Assembly: GCF_023921805.1 (NCBI RefSeq)
Contig: NZ_CP074197.1
Span: forward strand, 1,054,001-1,118,000
Source of the DNA: Ruminococcus sp. FMBCY1
Lineage (GTDB): Bacteria; Bacillota; Clostridia; Oscillospirales; Acutalibacteraceae
Direction of reading: 5' to 3'
DNA length: 64,000 bases
Every line of letters begins with the position of its first letter. Positions within the stretch are counted from its first letter, which is position 1. Shown here in pieces: positions 33,792 through 41,914 of this stretch. Under the pieces are notes generated by a model. The model was not told the origin of the DNA, searched no databases, and saw nothing but the letters and a program-made list of their open reading frames with translations. Both the position numbers and the translations under genes were made by a program.

Positions 33792-35699
33792 TTAAGCGGT
33801 TTTACCTGTATAGAGCTGATAATACTTACCCTTCTGCTCTATAAGCTGTTCGTGTGTGCCCTTTTCTATAATTCTGCCGTGCTCAAGAACAATAATACAA
33901 TCTGAATTTCTTACGGTTGAAAGTCTGTGAGCAATTACAAATGTTGTTCTGCCCTTCATCAGCTTATCCATACCGTCCTGTACAATCTTTTCTGTACGGG
34001 TATCAATTGAACTTGTTGCCTCGTCAAGAATAAGTGCAGGCGGATTGGCAACTGCGGCTCTTGCGATTGCAAGCATTTGGCGTTGTCCCTGGCTAAGGTT
34101 TCCGCCGTCACCTGTAAGAACCGTATCGTATCCGTGCGGAAGTTTACGGATAAAGCTGTCTGCGTTGGCAAGTTTAGCCGCCGCAATAACTTCTTCATCG
34201 GTAGCGTCAAGTCTGCCGTAACGGATATTTTCCATTACTGTATCTGTGAAAAGATGCGTTTCCTGCAATACAATACCGAGAGAGCGTCTTAAGTCAGCTT
34301 TCTTAATCTTATTGATATTTATGCCGTCATAGCGGATTTTACCGTCCTGAATGTCATAAAATCTGTTGATAAGGTTTGTAATTGTAGTTTTGCCTGCACC
34401 TGTAGAACCTACAAATGCAATCTTCTGACCCGGCTTTGCATAAAGGTCAATATTATGGAGAACCATTTTATCATCTGTATAACCAAAGTCAACATCGTCC
34501 ATTACAAGGTCGCCCTTGAGCTGACGGTACTCTGTTGTACCGTCCTCGCTGTGAGTATGTTTCCAAGCCCACACACCTGTTCTCTCTTCAGACGGTTCGA
34601 TTTTGCCGTCAACAATTTTAGCATTGACAAGATTTACATATCCGTCGTCCTCTTCAGGTTTTTCGTCAAGAAGTTTGAAAATTCTGTCTGCACCTGCAAG
34701 AGCCATAATAATGCTGTTGAGCTGCATACTGATCTGATTAATTGGCTGACTGAAATTTTTGTTAAATGTCATAAATGCCACAAGTCCGCCAAGTGTAAGT
34801 CCTGCAAAGTGATTAAACGCAAGCACACCGCCGACTATTGCGCAAAGCACATAGCTGATATTACCGAGCTGTGCATTGATAGGCATAAGAATATTTGCAA
34901 ATTTATTTGCATTATATGCGCTGTCAAAAAGTTTGTCGTTGAGTTCGTTAAATTCTTCAACAGCCTTACCCTCGTGATTAAATACCTTTACAACTTTCTG
35001 ACCGTTCATCATTTCTTCAATGTAGCCGTTCACCTTGCCGAGGTCATCCTGTTGAGCCGTAAAATATTTACTGCTCTTGCCGCCGATTTTGCCCGATACA
35101 ATAAACATTACGGCAACCATAACAAGTGTAAGAAGTGTAAGCGGAATACTGATTGAAATCATACTTACAATTACAGATACAATTGTAATTGTACTTGAGA
35201 AAAGCTGAACCATACTCTGGCTAATCATCTGACGGAGAGTATCAATATCATTTGTATAAACCGACATAATATCGCCGTGAGAATGAGTATCGAAGAATTT
35301 AATCGGTAAACTCTCCATATGTGAGAAAATATCAATTCTCAAATTACGCATTGTACCCTGTGTTACATAAACCATAAGTTTTGAATACGCAAAAGTTGAA
35401 GCAGCACCGAGCAAGTAAAAACCTGCTACTCTTGCTATTGCGAAAAGCAAGGGAGTAAAATCAGGCGAACTTGTATTCATAAGCGGAGTGATGTAATCAT
35501 CAATAAGCGACTGAATAAATAATGTACCCTGTACATTTGCAAGTACACTGACGATAATACATATAAATACGATTATCATATGGATTTTATAATTTTTAAA
35601 TGTATATCTTAAAATTCTTCCGAGGATTTTTCCCGGATTTTTAACCTTAGGTTTTGCACCCATCTGGCGTCTTCTGCCGCCACCCATAGGACCCGGCAT
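33792..35699 (-). CDS. ABC exporter, fused permease-ATPase (second half of a heterodimer)
   Basis: The 635-aa protein has an N-terminal extension (MGGGRRRQMGAK), six transmembrane helices to about residue 350, and a C-terminal nucleotide-binding domain: Walker A GSTGAGKTTI, signature LSQGQ, and Walker B LILDEATSSID. Its ATG overlaps the stop of the upstream ABC gene by 1 nt (TAATG), indicating coupled translation and a heterodimer of the MdlAB/BmrCD kind. An insertion of about 45 residues between the two domains (RTGVWAWKHTHSEDG) is unusual but seen in this subgroup. It is probably a drug or peptide exporter controlled by the upstream MarR regulator. Confidence 0.93.
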   Translation of the reverse strand: MPGPMGGGRRRQMGAKPKVKNPGKILGRILRYTFKNYKIHMIIVFICIIVSVLANVQGTLFIQSLIDDYITPLMNTSSPDFTPLLFAIARVAGFYLLGAASTFAYSKLMVYVTQGTMRNLRIDIFSHMESLPIKFFDTHSHGDIMSVYTNDIDTLRQMISQSMVQLFSSTITIVSVIVSMISISIPLTLLTLVMVAVMFIVSGKIGGKSSKYFTAQQDDLGKVNGYIEEMMNGQKVVKVFNHEGKAVEEFNELNDKLFDSAYNANKFANILMPINAQLGNISYVLCAIVGGVLAFNHFAGLTLGGLVAFMTFNKNFSQPINQISMQLNSIIMALAGADRIFKLLDEKPEEDDGYVNLVNAKIVDGKIEPSEERTGVWAWKHTHSEDGTTEYRQLKGDLVMDDVDFGYTDDKMVLHNIDLYAKPGQKIAFVGSTGAGKTTITNLINRFYDIQDGKIRYDGININKIKKADLRRSLGIVLQETHLFTDTVMENIRYGRLDATDEEVIAAAKLANADSFIRKLPHGYDTVLTGDGGNLSQGQRQMLAIARAAVANPPALILDEATSSIDTRTEKIVQDGMDKLMKGRTTFVIAHRLSTVRNSDCIIVLEHGRIIEKGTHEQLIEQKGKYYQLYTGKTA

Positions 35700-37447
35700 T
35701 ACATCTCCCCCTTTGCATCAAAATCACCGCTGCCCTTAGTCTGGGCCTCATAAATTTCGGTGTAAATATCATTTTTATTCAAGAGTTCATCGTGTGAGCC
35801 TACGCCGCTGATTTTACCGTTATCAAGAACTATAATCTTATCGGCATTCTGAACACTTGAAATTCTCTGTGAAATAATAAGCTTTGTTGTATTAGGAATT
35901 TCCTCTGCAAAAGCCTTTCTTATCTTTGCATCCGTTGCTGTATCGACCGCACTTGTAGAGTCGTCAAGAATAAGAATTTTAGGCTTTTTAAGTAATGCTC
36001 TTGCAATACAGATACGCTGTTTCTGACCGCCCGATACATTAGTACCGCCACGCTCAATAAATGTATTATACTTTTCGGGGAATGTCTGAATAAAATCATC
36101 AGCGCACGCAAGTTTGCAGGCATTTACACATTCCTCTTCCGTTGCGTTTTCGTTACCCCAACGGAGGTTATCTAAAATTGTACCGCTGAAAAGTACATTT
36201 GACTGAAGAACTACAGATACCTCGTCACGGAGCTTTTCAAGGTCATACTCTTTAACATTTCTGCCGCCGACAAGAACTTCACCGCTTGTTACATCGTAAA
36301 GTCTGCCGATAAGGTTTACAAGACTTGTTTTAGAGCTGCCCGTACCGCCAATGATACCGACTGTTTCGCCTGACTTGATCTTTAAGTTAATATCGTCAAG
36401 TACAGGTTCTGCGCCTGTTTTGTTATAACTGAAATATACATCTTTAAATTCAATACTGCCGTCAGGCACATTTTTAACAGGATTTTCGCCGTTTGTAAGG
36501 TTACTCTTCTCGTTGAGAACACCTGCTACACGCTTTGCACTTGCGGCACTCATAGTAATCATTACAAATACCATACCGAGCATCATAAGTGACATAAGAA
36601 TGTTCATACAATATGTAAGCATACTTGTAAGCTCACCTGTTGTAAGTGTTGAACCGACAATCATATTTGCGCCAAACCAGCTTATTGCAATGATACAAGC
36701 ATAAACGGTAAGCTGCATTATAGGCGTTACAGATACCATACAGTTTTCAGCCTTAACAAAAAGTTTGTAAAGGTTGTTTGCGGCTTTTGAGAATTTTTTG
36801 GTTTCGTGATCCTCACGAACGAAAGCCTTTACTACTCTGATACCGGATACATTCTCCTGAACGCTTGCGTTCAAATCATCGTACTTTTTAAATACCTGAT
36901 TAAAGTATTTCATAGTAAATTTCATAAGGGAAGCAAGAACAATCGCAAGAAAAATAATTGCAACGAGGTACACACTTGCAAGTTTTGCGTTGATTATAAA
37001 TGCCATAACCATTGCACAAATAAGGCTTGTCGGTGCACGCATACACATTCTGAGTATCATCTGATACGCATTTTGTAAGTTGGTTACATCGGTAGTAAGT
37101 CTTGTAACAAGACCTGCGGTTGAGTATTTATCAATGTTTGAAAACGAAAATGTCTGAATATTCGCAAACATTGAGCGGCGAAGATTTCGTGCAAAACCGG
37201 CTGATGCCTTTGCACCGAAGCTGCCGCCGAGAATACCGCAGATAAGTCCGCCGATAGCACAAAGAACCATTCCTCCTCCGACAAAGAGAATATGATTCAT
37301 ATCGCCTTTGTTGATACCGTCATCAATAATTGAGGCCATAAGAAGCGGGATAAGCGTTTCAAAAACAACCTCAAGTATCATAAAAACAGGCGTCAGTACA
37401 GATTCTTTTACAAATCCCTTAATCTGTTTTGATAAAGTTTTTATCAT
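35699..37447 (-). CDS. ABC exporter, fused permease-ATPase (first half of a heterodimer)
   Basis: The 582-aa protein has six transmembrane helices (about residues 18-310) and a nucleotide-binding domain with Walker A GGTGSSKTSL, signature VSGGQ and Walker B LILDDSTSAVD. The Walker B is followed by Asp-Ser where active sites normally have Asp-Glu, so this half likely holds the degenerate ATP site of the heterodimer, while the partner has the catalytic Glu. It lies 20 nt downstream of the marR gene. Confidence 0.93.
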   Translation of the reverse strand: MIKTLSKQIKGFVKESVLTPVFMILEVVFETLIPLLMASIIDDGINKGDMNHILFVGGGMVLCAIGGLICGILGGSFGAKASAGFARNLRRSMFANIQTFSFSNIDKYSTAGLVTRLTTDVTNLQNAYQMILRMCMRAPTSLICAMVMAFIINAKLASVYLVAIIFLAIVLASLMKFTMKYFNQVFKKYDDLNASVQENVSGIRVVKAFVREDHETKKFSKAANNLYKLFVKAENCMVSVTPIMQLTVYACIIAISWFGANMIVGSTLTTGELTSMLTYCMNILMSLMMLGMVFVMITMSAASAKRVAGVLNEKSNLTNGENPVKNVPDGSIEFKDVYFSYNKTGAEPVLDDINLKIKSGETVGIIGGTGSSKTSLVNLIGRLYDVTSGEVLVGGRNVKEYDLEKLRDEVSVVLQSNVLFSGTILDNLRWGNENATEEECVNACKLACADDFIQTFPEKYNTFIERGGTNVSGGQKQRICIARALLKKPKILILDDSTSAVDTATDAKIRKAFAEEIPNTTKLIISQRISSVQNADKIIVLDNGKISGVGSHDELLNKNDIYTEIYEAQTKGSGDFDAKGEM

Positions 37448-37467
37448 ACTTTTTCTCCTTTACCATA

Positions 37468-37974
37468 TTATTGTCCCGAAATGCCTGCCTTAAGTTTTCG
37501 TATTAAAAACAAAAAGGTTTGCTTTTCTTCGGGTGTAAAAATACTGTCAAATTCCTGCTCGTTAGATATAATTGCTTTATCTATCGAGCTTTTTATGCTC
37601 ATTCCCTTTTCGGTAAGCACAATTTTTTTAAGTCGTGCGTCATTTTCAACAGACTCTCTCTTTATGTACCCCTTTTTTTCCATAAGCTGTAAAATATTAG
37701 TTACGGATGAGCGTGAAATTGAAAACTCGCTTTCAAGATTTTTCTGGAAAATATCGTTGTCCTGATTATTGTAAAGATACGCTATTATCCAGCCGTGCAT
37801 AATCGTTACCTTATCCACACCGTTTTTTGCCGCACTTTCAAGCATTTTCCTGTGCATAAGGTGGTTTACCGCCTTAATTTCGTGACCTATTGCGTCACAT
37901 ATATGGCAATCCTTTTCAAAATTTTTCTCTGTATCCGCATTTAATTTTTCGTCCTCCCCAAACATATCACACAC
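37468..37974 (-). CDS. MarR family transcriptional regulator
   Basis: The 168-aa protein has the MarR winged helix (SISRSSVTNILQLMEKKGYIKRE, about residues 90-112) and the wing DARLKKIVLTEKG. The N-terminal 25 residues include Cys2, Cys23 and Cys26 (CHIC), which could sense oxidants or metal. GTG 37974 is supported by GGAGGTG about 8 nt upstream. It is the first gene of the operon and most likely represses its own promoter at the long inverted repeat just upstream. Confidence 0.93.
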   Translation of the reverse strand: MCDMFGEDEKLNADTEKNFEKDCHICDAIGHEIKAVNHLMHRKMLESAAKNGVDKVTIMHGWIIAYLYNNQDNDIFQKNLESEFSISRSSVTNILQLMEKKGYIKRESVENDARLKKIVLTEKGMSIKSSIDKAIISNEQEFDSIFTPEEKQTFLFLIRKLKAGISGQ

Positions 37975-38005
37975 TAAAAAACACCTCCGAATCGCAATTC
38001 AATAT

Positions 38006-38053
38006 AAGTTCGGTATAAAACTGTTATATATTAAATTGTTTGATACCGAACTT
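38006..38053. promoter_or_regulatory. inverted repeat, probable MarR operator
   Basis: AAGTTCGGTAT (38006-38016) and ATACCGAACTT (38043-38053) are perfect 11-bp arms 26 nt apart. The arm nearest the promoter begins 7 nt past the -10 box, the other lies in the leader, so binding would block initiation or loop the start region. Confidence 0.75.
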
Positions 38054-38060
38054 TTATAAC

Positions 38061-38089
38061 ATTATAGTCTTTTTGTTTTTATTTGTCAA
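38061..38089 (-). promoter_or_regulatory. consensus promoter of the MarR-ABC operon
   Basis: The minus strand carries TTGACA (38084-38089), 17-nt spacer, TATAAT (38061-38066): a perfect sigma-A consensus, as expected for a repressor-controlled operon. Confidence 0.88.
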
Positions 38090-38119
38090 GAACTAATTTT
38101 AATTTTATGTAAGACAGCT

Positions 38120-38833
38120 TTACGCTGTCATTTTTTGTTGTAGCGATGTAGTGTCATTTATATTAATTTTTCCGTTATCGTCTAAATCTGCCGAATATAA
38201 TACAAATTTTTCTTCATCAGAACATTCTGTTTTAATAATATCCGCACTCAAATTCTGCACTGTTTTAACATCGTTATCGTTAATTTTACCGTCGGCATTT
38301 ACATCGCACTCTTTCAGCATAAATCCTGTTCCCACAATTACAAAATCCGTATTGCCGTCATCAAGCATTTTTTGCACTACGGTCTTTTTAGCCTTAAAAG
38401 TGTATGTGCCTACCGTTGAAAACTTGAGTTTATTCTGTGAAATTTCTTTTTTATAATTACTGAAAAACTCGTCCGACTTGCCGTTTACAATACCTTTTTT
38501 CTCAAGATATGCGTTAAGATTACCGATTATCTGTGTACAATATGCAGGGTCTGCGGTTATTTTTTCCGTATCAATATCATTTGCAATATAAAACATTGAT
38601 AAATAAAACATTATTTTCGGACTGCTTAAATCAAGACCGCAATATACAATTGCATCTACAGTATCTTCGTCATTATAATTTTTCAGAGCAGTCCTTGAAC
38701 ATCCGTTCATAAGTGTAAAGTATTCTTTGGCATTTTCAAGTGAAAAATCTGCCTTTGAAGTTGCAGATACGCATATCATACCGGAAATCATTATTGAAAC
38801 AGCAAGTGCCGTACAGGTAAATTTTTTTAACAT
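38120..38833 (-). CDS. secreted protein with C-terminal dockerin-like repeats
   Basis: The 237-aa product starts with a signal peptide (MLKKFTCTALAVSIMISGMI, cleavage likely near CVSA) and carries a helical middle domain I do not recognise. It ends with two type I dockerin calcium loops, DVNADGKINDND and DLDDNGKININD, about 45 residues apart. Dockerins bind cohesins, so the protein probably attaches to a scaffoldin or cell-surface cohesin encoded elsewhere. ATG 38833 has AGGAGGTG 6 nt upstream. No catalytic domain is evident. Confidence 0.8.
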   Translation of the reverse strand: MLKKFTCTALAVSIMISGMICVSATSKADFSLENAKEYFTLMNGCSRTALKNYNDEDTVDAIVYCGLDLSSPKIMFYLSMFYIANDIDTEKITADPAYCTQIIGNLNAYLEKKGIVNGKSDEFFSNYKKEISQNKLKFSTVGTYTFKAKKTVVQKMLDDGNTDFVIVGTGFMLKECDVNADGKINDNDVKTVQNLSADIIKTECSDEEKFVLYSADLDDNGKININDTTSLQQKMTA

Positions 38834-38885
38834 AAAAAGCACCTCCTGAGTTAGTATAACTCAAAAAGGCGCTTTAACACACTTA

Positions 38886-39803
38886 TTATTTACTTTTCCT
38901 TTTAACTTTCCGTTTTATCAGTGAAACTAACTTTTTAAATGAAAATTTCTTTATAGTGTCGTGATAAACATAATTTATTTCAGCACATATCATTAATAGC
39001 AGCATTAAAAAATACAGCAAAACCATTATGATAGCAAGACCTGTAATTACGCCGTAAACAGAAAAACCGTTAAAACTTTTTACATATATTGAGATTCCGA
39101 GAGCCAATACAAACCACGAAATTGTACACAAAACCGCACCCGGGAGTTGAGATTTAAAATTATATTCCTTTTTCTGCTCTTTGGAAATACACGGGAAATT
39201 CCTGTATATAGACGCAAAAGTAAAAGTCAGAATTAAAAATACAAGTAAATATCTTGATCTGAAAATTGCTGTAATTATGTTTGGCAAACTGCTTATAAAC
39301 GGTTGGATCCAATCGTCAAGATATGAACCGAGAGCAATTATTACCAACGACGCAGACATTAATATAAAGAAAATAACAGTATAAAACATTGCACGAAAGC
39401 GCAAAACTATCCACATACGGTTTTCATATGCATCATAAACTCTGTTAAGTCCGTTAGTGATTGCATGTATTCCCTGCGATGCAGACCACAATGTAACCAC
39501 AATTGAAACAAAAGAAATTCCTATAGTATTCTGATATGTTTCGGTTAAAAAATACTTTATCTGTGTAAGAAATACATCTGTAAATACACTTTGCAGCGCC
39601 TGTTCAATAAACGAAGTCGATATATGCAAGCCTTGCAGAATCGACAAACAAAACGCTAACAAAGGAACAGATGAAAGCACAATAAAAAAAGCAGACTGTC
39701 CGGCTATGGCAAAAATATTATCGTGAATACATTTGCTTATTATAGGATCATATTTTTTCATTATTTTATCATAAAAAGCAAAAGCTTTTTTTACTGCTTT
39801 CAT
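38886..39803 (-). CDS. YihY/BrkB family inner membrane protein
   Basis: The 305-aa integral membrane protein has six hydrophobic segments and family motifs: AFFIVLSSVPLLAFCLSILQ, the WSASQGIHAITNGLNRVYD stretch near residue 107, and PGAVLCTISWFVLALGISIYV. It was once mis-annotated as ribonuclease BN; the true function is unknown. The C-terminus is very Lys/Arg-rich. There is no evident operon partner. Confidence 0.92.
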   Translation of the reverse strand: MKAVKKAFAFYDKIMKKYDPIISKCIHDNIFAIAGQSAFFIVLSSVPLLAFCLSILQGLHISTSFIEQALQSVFTDVFLTQIKYFLTETYQNTIGISFVSIVVTLWSASQGIHAITNGLNRVYDAYENRMWIVLRFRAMFYTVIFFILMSASLVIIALGSYLDDWIQPFISSLPNIITAIFRSRYLLVFLILTFTFASIYRNFPCISKEQKKEYNFKSQLPGAVLCTISWFVLALGISIYVKSFNGFSVYGVITGLAIIMVLLYFLMLLLMICAEINYVYHDTIKKFSFKKLVSLIKRKVKRKSK

Positions 39804-39885
39804 AGCAAATCTCCTGTTTTATGAGTAGATATAATGTAATGTATTTATATGACACTTAGGACTGATTTAATCTGATTTAAAAAAA

Positions 39886-40896
39886 TTATCGAGCCATAAT
39901 CACGCTATCGGTTTTAAGTTCTACTATGTTATTGATTTTTTCGTCATCTTTTAGAGGTACTTCAATAAGCATAAGACAAACGCCCTTTGATTGATTGCTG
40001 TCCTTTGATTTCTGATATTGAACACACGGAACCTGCGAACTGATTGCATAGCTAAGTCCCCTAAAGCTGACTCTGTCTGCCGACGATTCAAGCTCAACAG
40101 GAGCAACATAAAGGCAATTGCTGTTAAAAAATCCGTCACTGTAGTTGCGGCTGAAATTAAGCAATTCACTCATATTTACCGAACCTTTGTAAGAGCTGCA
40201 AAAATTTTCATACTCGCTCATACTGTATATTCCTTTTGTGCCGTATGACGGGAGCTTTGAAAAGTTTGTTACATTAACAGACTCTGTGTAGTAAAAATGA
40301 GCCATATCATTATTGCTCACATCATTATAATAACCATCGGAAGAAAGATAGACATATCTTACCGTAAATATTGATGTATTTATACTCAAAAAACCTGCCG
40401 CAACAAGCATTACAAGCGGCAGAGCGGCAAAAGTAACTCTTTCTTTTATTTTTGCCTTAACAAAAAGCAGAATATACAAAATCAGTACAAATGATATGCC
40501 TGCAATGACATACATATAAAACGGCTGTTTGTATACATACATCATAAATTCGGAAAAACCAAACAGCAATTCCGCTATTATCAGAACCGCTAAATCAACC
40601 GAACGCAAGTCAATTGACATTTTTCTGTATCCATGTACTGTGGCGGCAACAATTATTAATGTAAGAGCCTCAAGAATTACGCTGAGCAAACCGACATACT
40701 CCGAACTTTTAAGCATTAACTGAACCGTAACAAAAAACATAGTTTCGACTATTGCAAGTACCAACAGTACAAAAGAAAGCACCGTAAGTCTGTGATTACT
40801 GCGAATACGCTTTACACGCTCCTGATACTGCTGCATTTCTTTTCCACTAAACGGAAATCTGTCAGTAGTATCTCCATAAAAACTAAATTCTCTCAT
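39886..40896 (-). CDS. membrane protein of unknown function
   Basis: The 336-aa product has a short cytosolic N-terminus, then six hydrophobic helices between about residues 38 and 180 in pairs. An extracytoplasmic domain of about 155 residues with Tyr/Ser-rich character follows (SSDGYYNDVSNNDMAHFYY), ending in beta-strand-like KGVCLMLIEVPL. I do not recognise the family. Adjacent genes give no functional clue. A perfect 20-bp tandem duplication lies about 50 nt upstream of its start. Confidence 0.7.
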   Translation of the reverse strand: MREFSFYGDTTDRFPFSGKEMQQYQERVKRIRSNHRLTVLSFVLLVLAIVETMFFVTVQLMLKSSEYVGLLSVILEALTLIIVAATVHGYRKMSIDLRSVDLAVLIIAELLFGFSEFMMYVYKQPFYMYVIAGISFVLILYILLFVKAKIKERVTFAALPLVMLVAAGFLSINTSIFTVRYVYLSSDGYYNDVSNNDMAHFYYTESVNVTNFSKLPSYGTKGIYSMSEYENFCSSYKGSVNMSELLNFSRNYSDGFFNSNCLYVAPVELESSADRVSFRGLSYAISSQVPCVQYQKSKDSNQSKGVCLMLIEVPLKDDEKINNIVELKTDSVIMAR

Positions 40897-40947
40897 TTTT
40901 TCCGCCTTTCAAAACTTCATAAAATATTTATCAACAAACGACAATTT

Positions 40948-40987
40948 CATATTATCATTTGCCATATCATATTATCATTTGCCATAT
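40948..40987. repeat. perfect 20-bp tandem duplication
   Basis: CATATTATCATTTGCCATAT occurs twice in direct succession (40948-40967 and 40968-40987), in the divergent region between the membrane protein gene and the queuine-salvage operon. Confidence 0.97.
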
Positions 40988-41053
40988 AAATTATATACAA
41001 TTTTGCTTATAAATTCAAGTAGAATTGCTATTAAATATATTTTTCCTGATAAT

Positions 41054-41082
41054 TTGACAAAAAGCCTCTATTGTGATAACAT
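41054..41082 (+). promoter_or_regulatory. promoter of the queuine-salvage operon
   Basis: TTGACA (41054-41059), 17-nt spacer, TAACAT (41077-41082); transcription should begin near 41089. Confidence 0.75.
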
Positions 41083-41088
41083 ATTAGT

Positions 41089-41206
41089 CAAGCAGTTCGT
41101 AACCATCCTGCTCGAGCAATTAACCAAAAGGGGCTTGCTCAATCAAAACTAAGGAGGAAAGGCATAGGACTTACTGTGTCCGTACACCCCCTGTGGGTGT
41201 TTTTTT
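41089..41206 (+). promoter_or_regulatory. structured leader with terminator, candidate preQ1-class riboswitch
   Basis: Two hairpins stand at the 5' end: AGCAG/CTGCT (41091-41095, 41108-41112) and GAGCAA/TTGCTC (41114-41119, 41135-41140). The A-rich stretch AATCAAAACTAAGGAGG follows, like the 3' part of known preQ1 aptamers. An intrinsic terminator follows, ACACCC/GGGTGT then seven T (41184-41206). The hairpin loop AGGGG (41129-41133) can pair with CCCCT (41188-41192) in the terminator, a plausible switch. The downstream genes are queuosine salvage. The aptamer class is not assignable by eye; class III is the one reported from Ruminococcaceae. Confidence 0.55.
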
Positions 41207-41217
41207 ATGCCAAATTT

Positions 41218-41913
41218 ATGGAAAGGTACAGTATAATTCACGAAAAAAACAGTCGTGAAATTGTCCTTCTGCGTGGCAGTGGGTGTGTTTATACCAAATG
41301 CACATTCTGCGACTATTACAGTGACAGCTGTAAAAATGAAGAAGAAAATTTCAGGCTGAACAGCAAGGTGCTTGAAAATGTAACAGGCATCTTTCAAAAC
41401 CTTGAAGTAATAAACTCGGGGTCGGTGTTTGAACTTGACAAAAATACCGTCGAGCTTATAAAAAAGGTTTGCAAACAAAAGAATATCCACACAATTCATT
41501 TTGAGTCGCACTATCTTTACAACAACAGAATTGCTGATTTGAGAAAAGAGTTTTCCGACTTTACGCTTAAAATGAAACTCGGTCTTGAAACCTTTGATTA
41601 TGATTTCAGAGAGAATGTGCTTAAAAAGGGAATCAAAGAAAAAAATCCCGAAAAAATCTCTGAAAATTTCGATGAAGCTAATTTCCTTTTCGGAATTAAA
41701 GGTCAGACCGTTGAGTCTATAAGAAACGATATTGAACTTGGACTCAAATATTTTGAACGAATTTGCATTAATATAATGTGCGAAAATTCCACAAGCGTAA
41801 AACCCGATAAAGAACTTATAAAGGCTTTTATAAAAGAAATTTATCCTATATATAAGGATAACGACAGAGCCGATATTTTAATTAACAATACTGATTTTGG
41901 AGTGGGTGACTGA
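41218..41913 (+). CDS. queL: radical SAM queuine lyase-like protein (QueL-like)
   Basis: QueL-type radical SAM enzymes, described in Clostridioides difficile, cleave salvaged queuine to give a queuosine precursor (preQ1). The 231-aa product has an unusual cluster motif, Cys23-X4-Cys28-X2-Cys31 (CVYTKCTFCDYY), then EVINSGSVFELD, IHTIHFESHYLY and KMKLGLETFDYDFRENVLKKG. ATG 41218 follows directly after the leader terminator and lacks a good ribosome site; the GTG at 41176 would place the terminator inside the gene. It overlaps closely with the transporter gene, consistent with salvage of a Q precursor. Confidence 0.82.
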   Translation: MERYSIIHEKNSREIVLLRGSGCVYTKCTFCDYYSDSCKNEEENFRLNSKVLENVTGIFQNLEVINSGSVFELDKNTVELIKKVCKQKNIHTIHFESHYLYNNRIADLRKEFSDFTLKMKLGLETFDYDFRENVLKKGIKEKNPEKISENFDEANFLFGIKGQTVESIRNDIELGLKYFERICINIMCENSTSVKPDKELIKAFIKEIYPIYKDNDRADILINNTDFGVGD

Positions 41914-41914
41914 T

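Noticed and set aside
41176-41217. Longer QueL-like start at GTG 41176
   Set aside because: The extra 14 residues are encoded by the terminator hairpin and its T-run, and family N-termini match MERYSIIHEKNSREIV.
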